Shown here: positions 37,676-48,382 of the stretch, piece by piece
Layout of the letters: each line of letters begins with the position of its first letter
Numbering within the stretch: the first letter of the stretch is position 1
From: Sulfuricurvum sp.
Lineage (GTDB): Bacteria > Campylobacterota > Campylobacteria > Campylobacterales > Sulfurimonadaceae
Length of the DNA stretch: 64,000 nt
Direction: 5' to 3'
Assembly (NCBI RefSeq): GCF_028713855.1
Contig: NZ_JAQTNN010000001.1
Span: 212,696-276,695 of the forward strand
The notes under the pieces: model-generated
The model's input: the letters and a program-made list of their open reading frames with translations, nothing else
What the model was told of the DNA's origin: nothing
The model's database searches: none
Program-made: the position numbers and the translations under genes

Positions 37676-38875
37676 TTATTTATCAAAATTTAAAATTTGT
37701 TTTGCCTGCATCATATCCTTGTCTCCTCGACCGGAGAGGTTGACGATGATGAGTTTATCTTTGATATCGGTCATTTTTTTCAAATAAGCGACGGCATGGG
37801 CAGTTTCAAAGGCAGGAATGATCCCCTCGGCGCGGCTAAGCCATACAAATGCATCGAGTGCTTCGGCATCGGTAATATTGTCATAACTGACATTATCGTT
37901 ATCTTTATGGAATGAGTGTTCCGGTCCGATTCCCGGATAATCGAGTCCTGCTGAGATGGAGTGGGCTTCGAGTATCTGACCGTCGTCGTCTTGGAGGAGG
38001 TAGCTCATTTGGCCGTGAAGAACTCCCGGACGACCTTTTAGGAGTGAACAGCCGTGTTTGTCTGTATCGACTCCCAAGCCTCCCGCTTCGATTCCGATAC
38101 AGCGAACCTCTTTGTCTTCCAAAAAGTGTTGGAACGTTCCGATGGCATTGGAACCGCCACCGATGCAGGCGATAACGTAATCGGGGAGGCGGTTTTCTTT
38201 TTCCAAAATCTGAGCGCGCGCTTCACACCCGATAATTGCCTGAAAATCGCGTACCATCATCGGATACGGATGAGGTCCTGCCACGGTGCCGATAATGTAG
38301 AACGTATCACGTGCATGGGTAACCCAATGACGGATTGCGTCATTCATAGCATCTTTTAGGGTTTTAGACCCACTCTCGACTGCATGAACTTTTGCTCCGA
38401 GAAGTTTCATGCGAAAGACATTGAGTTCTTGACGTGCTACGTCTTTGGCTCCCATGAAAATCTCACATTCCAAACCAAGCAGCGCAGCAATGGTAGCTGT
38501 CGCAACACCGTGCTGTCCTGCACCCGTTTCGGCGATGACCTTCTTTTTACCCAAACGTTTAGCCATCAATCCTTGCGCGATAACGTTGTTAACTTTGTGC
38601 GCACCGGTATGGTTCAAATCTTCCCGTTTGAGATAGATGGTAGCACCAAGTTCTTCAGAGAGGTTGGCGGCATAGTATAGGGGGCTTGGACGGCCAACGT
38701 AATCGGTAAGATATCCGTCAACTTCTTTCCAAAACGTTTCGTCAAAACGAATTTCGTTATAGGCTTCTTCGAGTTCCAGAAGGGCAGGCATTAACGTTTC
38801 AGGGACATAACGTCCTCCAAAAATACCGAAATGGCCGTCAACGGGATCAAATTTTGAGGGTTTTGGGATGTACAT
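37676..38875 (-). CDS. trpB: Tryptophan synthase beta subunit
   Basis: [47 protein letters not shown]. Confidence 0.97.
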   Translation of the reverse strand: MYIPKPSKFDPVDGHFGIFGGRYVPETLMPALLELEEAYNEIRFDETFWKEVDGYLTDYVGRPSPLYYAANLSEELGATIYLKREDLNHTGAHKVNNVIAQGLMAKRLGKKKVIAETGAGQHGVATATIAALLGLECEIFMGAKDVARQELNVFRMKLLGAKVHAVESGSKTLKDAMNDAIRHWVTHARDTFYIIGTVAGPHPYPMMVRDFQAIIGCEARAQILEKENRLPDYVIACIGGGSNAIGTFQHFLEDKEVRCIGIEAGGLGVDTDKHGCSLLKGRPGVLHGQMSYLLQDDDGQILEAHSISAGLDYPGIGPEHSFHKDNDNVSYDNITDAEALDAFVWLSRAEGIIPAFETAHAVAYLKKMTDIKDKLIIVNLSGRGDKDMMQAKQILNFDK

Positions 38876-39423
38876 TAATCAACTCCAATTACAGTATAGA
38901 CTTCAACAAGTTCGCGTAGTTTGGATTGTCCGCTTAAAAAATCAAGACCCATCACAAAACACGCTTCGACACACTCGGCTCCTACTTTGTTGATAAGATT
39001 GGCTGCCGCATACGCCGTTCCGCCGGTAGCGATTAAATCATCGATTAGTAAAACGCGAGGTTTTGAAACCTGTGAAAAGGCATCGATGTGGATTTCTACT
39101 TCATCAACGCCGTATTCAAGTGAATATTTTTCGGATACGGTAGTGTAGGGGAGTTTCCCTTTTTTACGGATCGGGACAAATCCTACACCTAACATTTGAG
39201 CAAGTGCTGCACCAAAAATAAATCCGCGTGCATCGATCCCGGCGACATGGGTGAGATCATACGAAGCGTAACGCTCTGTTAAATGTCGCATTAACAAACC
39301 ATACGCTTCCTTATCGGAAAGGAGGGTCGTAATGTCTTTGAACACAATTCCCGGTTTTGGAAAATCAGGGATATCGCGGATTGCGTTGATCAAAACGGCT
39401 CTGTCACTCATGCTGAGATTCAT
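38875..39423 (-). CDS. apt: Adenine phosphoribosyltransferase
   Basis: [49 protein letters not shown]. Confidence 0.96.
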   Translation of the reverse strand: MNLSMSDRAVLINAIRDIPDFPKPGIVFKDITTLLSDKEAYGLLMRHLTERYASYDLTHVAGIDARGFIFGAALAQMLGVGFVPIRKKGKLPYTTVSEKYSLEYGVDEVEIHIDAFSQVSKPRVLLIDDLIATGGTAYAAANLINKVGAECVEACFVMGLDFLSGQSKLRELVEVYTVIGVD

Positions 39424-39443
39424 AGTGGTTCCTTGAAAATTGG

Positions 39444-39776
39444 TTAAATTAGCGCGTCGATACGCCCTTCGAGCTCTTTAATTTTACTTTGGAGACGATC
39501 GGTTTCGGAACGATGTTTTGAATTGCGCTGTTTGAGTGATTTAAGCTCGTTGCGCAGATTGTTGAGCTCTTCGCTGAGAATATCCACATTCCCCAGTGCA
39601 CGTTGAAGCTGAATTTGATATTTTCGGATTAATACTTCAGCCTCTTTGAGGGTCAATTTCATCATCTCGCTGGTGCGTTGTTCTTTAACGGTGATACTGC
39701 GAAAATAGAACATCTTGACCAAAAAGAAAAGGGCACCCAGTGTAACAACCGTGAGCAATGACCACTCTAAAAACAT
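39444..39776 (-). CDS. Membrane-anchored coiled-coil hypothetical protein
   Basis: N-terminal TM followed by a heptad-rich helix. Confidence 0.7.
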   Translation of the reverse strand: MFLEWSLLTVVTLGALFFLVKMFYFRSITVKEQRTSEMMKLTLKEAEVLIRKYQIQLQRALGNVDILSEELNNLRNELKSLKQRNSKHRSETDRLQSKIKELEGRIDALI

Positions 39777-39779
39777 ACC

Positions 39780-40217
39780 TTATCCTTTGATAGCCTCTAA
39801 TTTATCGACTCGGCCGCAATGGCGCCCGCCTTCGAATTTTCCGGCAATCCATGCATCAAGTATCGATTCGGCAACCCCTTGTCCGACAATACGTTCACCG
39901 TAACACAAGACATTTGCATCATTATGTCCTCGGGCAACCGTTGCCGTATAGGCATCATGGCATAACGCCGCGCGAATACCATGATGTCGATTTGCCGCTA
40001 TGGACATTCCGATTCCTGAACCACAGATTAAAATCCCATGTGACGTAGAATCGGCAAGAACGCTCTCACATACTTTTACCGCATAATCGGGATAATCAAC
40101 TCTTTCTTTGGAAAAAGGCCCTAAATCGATGACCTCATGACCTTTGGTACGAAGAAGTTCAACTGTAAAATCTTTTAAATCGATTCCGGCATGATCGGTT
40201 GCAATATAAAATCTCAT
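39780..40217 (-). CDS. rpiB: Ribose-5-phosphate isomerase B
   Basis: IATDHAGIDLKDF, GILICGSGIGMSIAANRHHGIRAALC. Confidence 0.95.
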   Translation of the reverse strand: MRFYIATDHAGIDLKDFTVELLRTKGHEVIDLGPFSKERVDYPDYAVKVCESVLADSTSHGILICGSGIGMSIAANRHHGIRAALCHDAYTATVARGHNDANVLCYGERIVGQGVAESILDAWIAGKFEGGRHCGRVDKLEAIKG

Positions 40218-40225
40218 AGATTTCC

Positions 40226-40915
40226 TTAGTTTAATAATAAATGTAATACAGCTTCAATCGGCCATATTACCAACGGTATCTTCAGTGGAGTAACCAATAT
40301 GATGATGATAACAATCATTCCATAAGGTTCGGCTTTGGCGAAAAATTCAGCAACGGCACGAACTTTATATTTTAATGCCAGATAACTTATAAAATGAGAC
40401 CCGTCAAAACCGGGAATAGGGAGAAGATTGAAGACGGCTAAAACGACGTTGATCAGCATCAGTTTCATAACAAACAAATAGAAGAAAAGATATCCGATTC
40501 CATCCGCTTCTGTTGGTTGCGCAAGAGAGAGCAGCATGATTGAAGAGAAGGTTGCTAAAAACAGATTGTAAACGATTCCTGCCAGGCTTACCTGCATTGC
40601 CGCATTGTATCCTCCGTTACGGATAACAGTATGGATATTGACGGGAACCGGTTTGGCCCATCCGAATAAAAAACCGCTGGAAGCACCCAGAAGTAAAGGG
40701 ACAAAATAGGTCATTAAAGGGACGAGGATTGATCCGAACGGATCAATATGGATGAGAGGATTGATGCTGAGTCTTCCGCTGTTTTTTGCGGTATTGTCAC
40801 CGTATTTATGAGCTACCCATCCGTGCATGATCTCATGGCCGATAATGGCGATGAGCAGTGCGATAATCGCAGCAGGGACTTCGAGCAGATTAATAGAGTT
40901 CATGGTCGTTGGCAT
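40226..40915 (-). CDS. Site-2 protease-family (M50) membrane metalloprotease
   Basis: IIGHEIMHGWVAHKYGD (HExxH) and NLLPIPGFDGSHF. Confidence 0.92.
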   Translation of the reverse strand: MPTTMNSINLLEVPAAIIALLIAIIGHEIMHGWVAHKYGDNTAKNSGRLSINPLIHIDPFGSILVPLMTYFVPLLLGASSGFLFGWAKPVPVNIHTVIRNGGYNAAMQVSLAGIVYNLFLATFSSIMLLSLAQPTEADGIGYLFFYLFVMKLMLINVVLAVFNLLPIPGFDGSHFISYLALKYKVRAVAEFFAKAEPYGMIVIIIILVTPLKIPLVIWPIEAVLHLLLN

Positions 40916-41726
40916 CTTCGCGTATTCGCTCCGCTACAGCACGGCTTAATGGTACTTTTTGTTCCAAATCGGCAGGTGTTTTTCCGATACGGTCCCAACG
41001 TACTTTATAATCGGCATCCAAACTAAAATAGACGAACCATGGGGTTCCCTCGATTAGACCATAGGGAACAGCACCCCAGAATCGGCTGTCATTTGAGTGG
41101 TCACGATTGTCTCCCATCATAAAATATTGTCCATCCGGGACAAGAGTAGGGGGGAAGTCAAAAATGAAATCACCGTTTTGAATGAACGCGATGTTTGGGT
41201 CGTCTTTGGTGATACGATCATCGTGGTGAATCCCCGGATGTTCTTTGGTATATGGGTCTTTTACCCACAATTTCCCGTCTTGTTCAATAAGCTCGTAGTT
41301 TGAAAAGGCTTTTTTGGCGTATTCATCCCCTTCACGCGGGTGAAGATAGAGGACTTTATCTTTTAAAAAGAGTTCATCTCCCGAAAGGGCAACACATCGT
41401 TTGACGTAATGGAGCTGTTGGTTGTTCGGGTAGCGGAAGATAATGATATCTCCTCGTTTAGGCTCATCCCCATCGAGGATATGTCCGTCTGTGCCAGGGA
41501 TAAGGGGGATTTCGAGAAAGGGAATATGGGGTGTTGATATACCGTAGGCAAATTTTTTCGCGAACAGATGATCCCCTATCAGAAGGGAGTCTTTCATCGA
41601 TCCGCTGGGGATACGAAACGCTTGCGCGACAAAGAAAATAACGAACAAAACGATGATAATCGTCCCAGTCCATGTGTTGGAAAAGCGGTAGGCGCGATGA
41701 GCGGCAGTGAATATTTTTTTCTTCAT
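40890..41726 (-). CDS. lepB: Signal peptidase I
   Basis: FRIPSGSMKDSLLIGDHLFAKKFAYG, MMGDNRDHSNDSRFWG. Confidence 0.96.
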   Translation of the reverse strand: MKKKIFTAAHRAYRFSNTWTGTIIIVLFVIFFVAQAFRIPSGSMKDSLLIGDHLFAKKFAYGISTPHIPFLEIPLIPGTDGHILDGDEPKRGDIIIFRYPNNQQLHYVKRCVALSGDELFLKDKVLYLHPREGDEYAKKAFSNYELIEQDGKLWVKDPYTKEHPGIHHDDRITKDDPNIAFIQNGDFIFDFPPTLVPDGQYFMMGDNRDHSNDSRFWGAVPYGLIEGTPWFVYFSLDADYKVRWDRIGKTPADLEQKVPLSRAVAERIREDANDHELY

Positions 41727-41734
41727 AAGGTGGG

Positions 41735-42595
41735 TTATTTACTCTCTTCTTTGGCATGAATTTGGGCAGCTTTGAGGGTATTGCTGAGCAACATGGCGAT
41801 GGTCATCGGTCCGACACCGCCCGGTACAGGGGTAATATACGAAGTTTTAGGGGCAACGGCGTCGTAATCGACGTCTCCGACGAGACGACCGTCAGGGGCA
41901 CGGTTGATTCCGATATCAATGACGATGGCCTCTTGTTTTACCATATCTTCTTTGATCAGATTAATAACTCCGGCACCGACGAGGACGATGTCGGCTGCAA
42001 GGGTGTGTTTTTTCAAGTCGTCGGTGAAGATATGACAGATTTCGATCGTAGCATTGGCGTTCAGTAAGAGTGCTGCCATGGGTTTACCGACAATATTAGA
42101 GGCTCCGACGATGCAGCAGTTCTTCCCTTTTGGGTCGATGTTGTACTCTGCCAACAGCTCCATAACACCCAGCGGCGTACAAGGGACGAAGCCGTCCAAT
42201 CCTGTTGCAAGGCGTCCGACATTATACGGATGGAACCCGTCAACATCTTTTGTCGGGGCAACCACTTCGAGGATTTTCGTTGTATCAATGTGGGAAGGGA
42301 GGGGAAGTTGAATCAAAATACCGTCAATATTGGGATTTGTATTCATCATTTCGATGGTTTTGACGATTGCATCTTGGGAGATGTCATCGGGCATTTCATG
42401 GGTGACGGAGTAAAATCCGGCACGGTCACACGCCTTTTTTTTCATCCCGACATAGGCTTGACTCGCGGGGTCGTGGCCGACCAAAATCACTGCCAAACCG
42501 GGGACTCTTCCGGTCAGAGATTTGAGTTCTTTGGCTCCTGTGGAGACTTTTATTTCGATTTTTTGTGCGAGCGCTTTACCGTCAAGTATTTGCAT
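41735..42595 (-). CDS. folD: Bifunctional methylenetetrahydrofolate dehydrogenase/cyclohydrolase
   Basis: VGHDPASQAYVGMKKKAC, GILIQLPLPSHI, PTKDVDGFHPYNVG, TPVPGGVGPMTIAML. Confidence 0.97.
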   Translation of the reverse strand: MQILDGKALAQKIEIKVSTGAKELKSLTGRVPGLAVILVGHDPASQAYVGMKKKACDRAGFYSVTHEMPDDISQDAIVKTIEMMNTNPNIDGILIQLPLPSHIDTTKILEVVAPTKDVDGFHPYNVGRLATGLDGFVPCTPLGVMELLAEYNIDPKGKNCCIVGASNIVGKPMAALLLNANATIEICHIFTDDLKKHTLAADIVLVGAGVINLIKEDMVKQEAIVIDIGINRAPDGRLVGDVDYDAVAPKTSYITPVPGGVGPMTIAMLLSNTLKAAQIHAKEESK

Positions 42596-42663
42596 TTAAT
42601 CACCGTCAAATTGTTTTTGGGTATGATACCGAGTAAAGACTAATAAACGGTTAAAGGGATCAA

Positions 42664-43026
42664 GTGCGCGGGTTTTTTGTTCTATTTTTAGCCTTGAGTA
42701 TATCGCATGCAGAGTCGTTTATTACGAAAGAAGAGTATGCGAGCGGGTTGTATCATAATCCCCGTGGAGTAGGGTGTCAGTTGTGTCACGGTGAGAAAGG
42801 CGAAGGGAAACTGATTGCCCGTTATCGGGATGAGGGGGTAATGAAAACCTTTGCCGGGAAGCCGATTAACAAGCTGTCGTTTAAAGAGTTTGATGAAAAG
42901 GTTAACAGTCGTATTGTAGGGATGCCTCGCTACTATCTGACTGACAGCGAAATTCAAATTCTCTATTATTATCTCCATCGTGAGGAGTTCCAACGTGCCG
43001 CTCAAAAACATCGAAAAGCTCACTGA
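42664..43026 (+). CDS. Small c-type cytochrome
   Basis: Signal peptide; CQLCHGEKGEG haem-binding CXXCH. Confidence 0.85.
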   Translation: MRGFFVLFLALSISHAESFITKEEYASGLYHNPRGVGCQLCHGEKGEGKLIARYRDEGVMKTFAGKPINKLSFKEFDEKVNSRIVGMPRYYLTDSEIQILYYYLHREEFQRAAQKHRKAH

Positions 43027-43927
43027 TCTCATCACTTCAGGCAATCTCGAAGCACTTCGAGATTTAGCTATTCCTCAATTTAGACATCAAAATCACACGC
43101 AATCATTTCGTTCTGCCATGATGCTCTCACCCCATAACCTCAAACATCTGACCAAAATCCCTACCCTTAGTGCCGAGTGCTTGATGCTTAATCTCGAAGA
43201 CGGAGTCAGTGCTGAACAAAAACCGTACGCGCTTGCTTTATGCGCGATCGTTTTGTCCTCCAATCCGGTATGTGATAAAAAACTGGTTGTTCGTGTCAAT
43301 CCGCTCGACGAGGGTGGGGCAGAAGAGATATTGTATCTCAACCCCTTTATGCCTGATGCTATCCGTGTTCCGAAAATACGTTCGGTGCAAGAGGTACATA
43401 GAATCCTGACGTTGGTGGATGAGGGGATTGAAATCCATCTCTCCATTGAGACCAAAGAGGCATGGCAGGCGCTTTCACAGCTCGCATTCGACCCAAGGAT
43501 TAAGGCGTATTATCTGGGAGTTCTCGACCTTTTTGCCGATCTGGGGCTTTCCCAAGCGCTGTTAACCCCTGAGAATCCGACAGCGCAGTATATCCTTGCG
43601 CATTTTTTGATTATCTCACGTGCTTGCGGTGTCAAACCGGTCTCTTTTGTCTATCAGGATTACAAAAACAGTGAGGGATTACGAAACTGGCTGGATATGG
43701 AAAAACTGATGGGATTTGATGCCAAAGGGTGTATTGCCCCTGCCCAAGTGGAATTGATCCATGAAATTTTCGGCTACAGTGAAGGGGAGATAGAGCGTGC
43801 ACGTGAGATTGTCTCTCTTTTTGAAGAACATCTATCCAGAGGGATTAGCGGATTTGTGGATGAACGGTACGGCTTTATCGATGAGCCGATTTATAAAGGG
43901 GCGTTGGCAGTTTTAAATCCGCGTTAG
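42980..43927 (+). CDS. HpcH/HpaI aldolase / CitE-like protein
   Basis: SAECLMLNLEDGVSAEQKPYAL, VRVNPLDEGGAEEIL, IHLSIETKEAW, GFDAKGCIAPAQVELI. Confidence 0.85.
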   Translation: MRSSNVPLKNIEKLTDLITSGNLEALRDLAIPQFRHQNHTQSFRSAMMLSPHNLKHLTKIPTLSAECLMLNLEDGVSAEQKPYALALCAIVLSSNPVCDKKLVVRVNPLDEGGAEEILYLNPFMPDAIRVPKIRSVQEVHRILTLVDEGIEIHLSIETKEAWQALSQLAFDPRIKAYYLGVLDLFADLGLSQALLTPENPTAQYILAHFLIISRACGVKPVSFVYQDYKNSEGLRNWLDMEKLMGFDAKGCIAPAQVELIHEIFGYSEGEIERAREIVSLFEEHLSRGISGFVDERYGFIDEPIYKGALAVLNPR

Positions 43928-43928
43928 T

Positions 43929-44618
43929 TTATTTTACGAGAATCCATACCCGTATCCGAATCAAAGTCGTCTGTTTCGGTCGCGGATATTGCGAATGCGC
44001 CAGTTCGATCGTCTCTACTGTCAACTCATCCAATAATGATCCTTCTCTCTCGTTGTACAAAGAAAGCCCCGATATCGAACCGTCAGGGTGGAGATAAAAC
44101 TCAACGATATTGTTCTCTTTTGTATCTATTTCTTCATCGTATTTACTTTGGAGTAGTCTATTTCCGACGATATCGTTGATTTTTCGAATTTTTTGGAGAT
44201 TATTGAGCAGGTAGTGTTGCTCAGTAGCCGATAACTCAAAAAACTCGTCTCCGTAGTGATGGAGGATTGATCTGGGCAGCAGGTTTACATCCTCGCGGGT
44301 TAATTTTTTTGTATCTTCATCCGTTGGCAGAGATATGGAGCTATTTGTTTCGGTAGGGGTGGAAGATGAGATCAAAACATTTGAAGGTTTTGATGCCACA
44401 GGGAGGGTATGGTTTTTTGGGTGGATCAATGCGGTTATAATCGGCTGTGAGAGCAATGGGTTAGAAAATGAAATGGCGATTCGCTTTTCATGGATGGGAT
44501 GGATAGGCGGAACCGGCGGTGTATGCCGCAGTGAAAAGAAAATAATAGCAAGAAGAAGGATATGAATAGCAATGGCAAGAAGCAATGAAGGGAATAAAAA
44601 AGGCTTGGAAGATTGCAT
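43929..44618 (-). CDS. TonB-like C-terminal domain protein
   Basis: N-terminal TM, Pro-rich linker, VEFYLHPDGSISGLSLYNEREGSLLDELTVETIELAHSQYPRPKQTTLIRIRVWI. Confidence 0.75.
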   Translation of the reverse strand: MQSSKPFLFPSLLLAIAIHILLLAIIFFSLRHTPPVPPIHPIHEKRIAISFSNPLLSQPIITALIHPKNHTLPVASKPSNVLISSSTPTETNSSISLPTDEDTKKLTREDVNLLPRSILHHYGDEFFELSATEQHYLLNNLQKIRKINDIVGNRLLQSKYDEEIDTKENNIVEFYLHPDGSISGLSLYNEREGSLLDELTVETIELAHSQYPRPKQTTLIRIRVWILVK

Positions 44619-44626
44619 AATAGGAT

Positions 44627-45481
44627 TTAGTATCCTGTGAGGTTATACCAAACACGATACCGGATCAGCGTTTTTTGTGAAGGTCGCGGGTACTTGTGAT
44701 AGGCAGAATTAATGGTCATAATCGTGGTGTCATCCAGTATCGATACTTGTGAATTTTTTAAAAGACGCAAATCAGAGATACTTCCATTGGGATAGAGATA
44801 AAATTCAACCATATTGATATCGTTAATACGGAGGTTATCAGGGATTTTGGAACGTCCGAAGTTATCCAAAACCTCTTGTGTAATACGGCGCATGATCTCT
44901 TGGTTATCAAGAATGTATTTTTGCTCTCCCTCGGAGAGTTCATTGAATTTATCACCATAGAGCTGTTGAATACTGTCATTGATTTTGGCAGTACTTTTGA
45001 TATTGGCTGCCGAACCGTCAGGTCTGGAAAGAGTGTCATGAAGACTGAACTCTTTTTTTGAAACCGTTTGATGTTCGATTGTGGCAACACTCTGAGCAAC
45101 ATGACGCTCGAACGCTTTTTTAGGTTCAATAACTGGGATACTGACCGGTGGGGCAGGGGTTATGACCGGTTGTGTTGGTTTTGCCTTCGGTGTCACAGGT
45201 TTAGGTGAAAATTGAGCCTGTTTAACTAACTGCTCGCCGTGTGGGATTGGACGTTTGGTAGGGGGTTTTGGGACTTCACTTTTGATAATAGCCTCTTTTT
45301 CGATTCCCGGGCGTTCTTTGATCGAGATTTTAAAGCGCTCTTCTTCGGGGTTGGAAGGTTTCATCTCAGGAGGGGGAACGGGTTTAAATTGATCCAATAA
45401 AATAAGCAGTAAAATGACAATAAGATGAACCAATAAAGCAATTATTAGTGCGTAAAGAGAAAAAGACTGGGTTCGCTTCAT
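44627..45481 (-). CDS. TonB-like C-terminal domain protein (paralogue)
   Basis: Same C-terminal layout (VEFYLYPNGSISDLRLLKNSQVSILDDTTIMTINSAYHKYPRPSQKTLIRYRVW), Lys/Pro-rich linker. Confidence 0.78.
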   Translation of the reverse strand: MKRTQSFSLYALIIALLVHLIVILLLILLDQFKPVPPPEMKPSNPEEERFKISIKERPGIEKEAIIKSEVPKPPTKRPIPHGEQLVKQAQFSPKPVTPKAKPTQPVITPAPPVSIPVIEPKKAFERHVAQSVATIEHQTVSKKEFSLHDTLSRPDGSAANIKSTAKINDSIQQLYGDKFNELSEGEQKYILDNQEIMRRITQEVLDNFGRSKIPDNLRINDINMVEFYLYPNGSISDLRLLKNSQVSILDDTTIMTINSAYHKYPRPSQKTLIRYRVWYNLTGY

Positions 45482-45636
45482 GGTCTCAAAAAGTATTTAG
45501 ATAAGGCACCTTAGTGCGCAATGATGGGAATTGTATCTAGAATTTCCTAATGGAAGAAGTGTTTCGCATAATATGAAGTTAAGGGCTCCTCATCCTTCGT
45601 CAATTATGCGGATGAGGATGGCTGTAAAAGTGATTT

Positions 45637-46761
45637 TCAGATGGTTATATTTTGATCAGGCTCACTGAGCTGTTGTTCTTCTTCCGGCAATACGTCGGTT
45701 GCAGATTTATCCGGGAAAAGTTCTTTCCAATTACGAAATATTTCCATGTAATCAATACTTCCGGAGCTTTTTGGATCGAGTGAAAATTGCGGAGTATTGA
45801 AGTTATTCAATAAGGTTATATTTTCAATTCCGAGTGCAAATTTTTCTTCTTTATCCGATGCGTTGACAAGGGCTTGGATGAGTGCAAGTTGACCGTCGGA
45901 ATTGATACCAAAATCGAAATCTAATTGAATATTCACATTTTCCAGAAGAGGTGCCAGTTGTTTTGGATCACTTAGGAGCATATAGGAACCGTACATCTCT
46001 TTGGTAAGCATCGATTCGGAATACATTTTTTGAATTAAGGTATCGGTGATGGTTAATATTAAGGTAATCGATTGATTCCGATCAAGAGAAAGATGTACTT
46101 TTTGGAGACTTCCCGAGAGTTTCTCATTAGGTGTCAGAGGTGCATACTGGAAATATGATCCGTTAATATCGCTGAATGCTTTAATCATCCCCTGTTGCGT
46201 AGCACTGTTAAGACTACGCACTTTTGTTTCATCAAACTGTTTCATAGACTCTTCGCCCAATAGGGTACTAATAAGCGAGTCGTTGAGATCAAAGCGTATC
46301 AGTTTTCCTTCATCTTCTTCTTTCATAGGAAATATTGTGTTTAGAAACGTTTTGCCCATATAGAGAGTTTTCGTTGAATAATCAAATAAAAATGGAAGTT
46401 TGATAGATGCTTCTACATTGTCACGGTTGTAATGAAAATCATACGTCGCTTCCGATTTAATGGTATCTGAATAGTCAACAGCACCGTTCATTCGAAGGGA
46501 ACCGCCACGGATCACATCGATCCCTTTTTGGAGGTAAAGCGAATTTAGAGAGATGTTTTCATCATTGAGGGTATCGTCATCTTTTTTGGGAAAGACTATT
46601 TTAGTAATACGTGTTGATGATGTGTAGTTATATCCGGTAGCATCAAATGTTTTATTGAGCGCATTTTTTAGAGATTCATGAGGTGTTTTTGCTGTACAAC
46701 CTCCGAGTATGAATACGAGTAACACAATTTTGATCATGTTAAGTGCAAGATTAGACAACAT
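45637..46761 (-). CDS. Hypothetical lipoprotein
   Basis: Lipobox VFILGGCTA near the N terminus; no family recognised. Confidence 0.7.
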   Translation of the reverse strand: MLSNLALNMIKIVLLVFILGGCTAKTPHESLKNALNKTFDATGYNYTSSTRITKIVFPKKDDDTLNDENISLNSLYLQKGIDVIRGGSLRMNGAVDYSDTIKSEATYDFHYNRDNVEASIKLPFLFDYSTKTLYMGKTFLNTIFPMKEEDEGKLIRFDLNDSLISTLLGEESMKQFDETKVRSLNSATQQGMIKAFSDINGSYFQYAPLTPNEKLSGSLQKVHLSLDRNQSITLILTITDTLIQKMYSESMLTKEMYGSYMLLSDPKQLAPLLENVNIQLDFDFGINSDGQLALIQALVNASDKEEKFALGIENITLLNNFNTPQFSLDPKSSGSIDYMEIFRNWKELFPDKSATDVLPEEEQQLSEPDQNITI

Positions 46762-46828
46762 AAAAACACTCCTTATAATACGATTAAGTTTGAATTATAT
46801 CATTAATCATAAGGATAAGATTGTATAT

Positions 46829-47056
46829 TTAAAGATGATCGGAGTAGTCACACGATCCATCAATCTCCATTGTCTCTTGTATAGCACGTTTCAAATCTTC
46901 CGCATAAGCGAACAATAATACAGCATCACAACCACATGCGGCGGCGATTTCATCAAGCTCATCTGCATGGATAGAGGGATCACGCAGACGTTTGAACTGA
47001 TCTGCCGTGATATCGATATGAACGGTACCGCTAAGAGATCGGAGGGTGAGGATCAT
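46829..47056 (-). CDS. Unknown small protein, last gene of the nif-accessory operon
   Basis: Overlaps the upstream gene by 4 bp, consistent with translational coupling. Confidence 0.65.
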   Translation of the reverse strand: MILTLRSLSGTVHIDITADQFKRLRDPSIHADELDEIAAACGCDAVLLFAYAEDLKRAIQETMEIDGSCDYSDHL

Positions 47057-47547
47057 CCTTCCATGCTCCGCAACGCTTCGTCAATCTGCTCTACTGCCAG
47101 CGATTTGGCATTTTCGATCTCTTTGTTATCCCACCAGTATTCAATGATGGCATGTTCAATCTGTTCGATTTGCTCCATTCGGAGATTGGCGAATACTTCA
47201 TACGAACTAACCTCTTCTTTGCTAATCCCTTTGGATGCGGCAAGCTTATTGAGCGTCTCGATGATACTTTCTTCGAGCGGTTTAGGATTGATTTCCAATC
47301 GTGCGTGATCAATCCATGCGCGGATCTCCTCTTCGAGATAATCATGTCCCCACACTTGATAACACAACACACGATTGGTGCTGTAAACGATTTTCTCATC
47401 TTCACCCAAAACATCCGATGTTTTTACGGCATCATCGTAAACATATACTTCGATACGCTCATTATCATGTAAGGTGCAGGCACGTTCAAATGCATTGCGT
47501 GCATGTTTCAAGATTTCACTTTTTAGGTTTTCATTTATCATTATCAA
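47053..47547 (-). CDS. Unknown acidic protein in the nif-accessory operon
   Basis: 164-aa ORF in a tightly packed minus-strand operon. Confidence 0.65.
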   Translation of the reverse strand: MIMINENLKSEILKHARNAFERACTLHDNERIEVYVYDDAVKTSDVLGEDEKIVYSTNRVLCYQVWGHDYLEEEIRAWIDHARLEINPKPLEESIIETLNKLAASKGISKEEVSSYEVFANLRMEQIEQIEHAIIEYWWDNKEIENAKSLAVEQIDEALRSMEG

Positions 47548-47558
47548 CTCCTTTAATA

Positions 47559-48158
47559 TTAATTCATATAAGGTATATCAAGATTCGAATCACGATCATT
47601 TGCTTCGTAATCATAGGTTATTGCTTCACGTATAGAGGCAATTTTTTTCTCCAGTACGATTCTTTGCAAAGGATGGAGAGCCGCTTGATTGATCAGCGAT
47701 TTGATTGTTGCGCGATAATGCATGGTGATGATCGGATGCCATGTGTGCTGATTTGTATTGATACGTTCGATCAATTCCTGCAATGCATCACGATCATTCA
47801 CCTCTAAACGCGGCAGCTTACGCATCACGTTCCGTACAAACTGCCTTGTAAAGTAGGGTTCCCCCATCTCTAAAAGTTCAGATGCCGCATCGATATCAGC
47901 ACTGTTTTCACTGTAGCTGTAGGCGTAACGAAAATGTTCACATACCGCTTCAATGTATTTGGGATAGTGGCGTAATACCATTACCAGATGGGTCAAATCC
48001 TGATCGATTAAAACCTGAAAAAGGGTAATCGTATTTTTCCCCATACTCGCCCAGTGAGGTTCACCGCTCTTAACACTGTCTTTATCCAAAATTCGGCGAT
48101 ATTGGTCGATTTCGCTGATATCGGTCAAAAGACGTGCAGAGGATGAAAAACTGCTCAT
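47559..48158 (-). CDS. Unknown helical protein in the nif-accessory operon
   Basis: 199-aa ORF, 4-bp overlap with the gene upstream. Confidence 0.65.
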   Translation of the reverse strand: MSSFSSSARLLTDISEIDQYRRILDKDSVKSGEPHWASMGKNTITLFQVLIDQDLTHLVMVLRHYPKYIEAVCEHFRYAYSYSENSADIDAASELLEMGEPYFTRQFVRNVMRKLPRLEVNDRDALQELIERINTNQHTWHPIITMHYRATIKSLINQAALHPLQRIVLEKKIASIREAITYDYEANDRDSNLDIPYMN

Positions 48159-48382
48159 GAGGCTCGTGACGTACCGTTATGATAATCCCACAACCGTTTA
48201 TAATGGCTGTCCAGCTCTGATAGCGTTGAATCGACCGTGATAAGCTCATTTGTACGTTCGAAGCGTTTGCTGTGGGCTTCATACCATTGTGCCATTTCCG
48301 TTTTAAGTGCATTGCGTTTAGCAACAGTTGCGACGATTAAACGGCGTATCTCTTCCATCTCTGAGGTGATGATTTCATTCAT
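48155..48382 (-). CDS. Unknown small coiled-coil protein in the nif-accessory operon
   Basis: Likely start at 48382 (MNEIITSEMEEIRRLIV), just inside the end of the NifX-like gene. Confidence 0.6.
   Translation of the reverse strand: MNEIITSEMEEIRRLIVATVAKRNALKTEMAQWYEAHSKRFERTNELITVDSTLSELDSHYKRLWDYHNGTSRAS

Noticed and set aside
45588-45617. CCTCATCC/GGATGAGG inverted repeat after the lipoprotein gene as a terminator
   Set aside because: Long loop and no U-tract; evidence too weak to list as a feature.
47301-47807. 168-aa plus-strand His/Cys/Ile-rich ORF opposite the nif-accessory operon
   Set aside because: Composition looks like an antisense translation; the minus-strand ORFs form a tidy overlapping operon.
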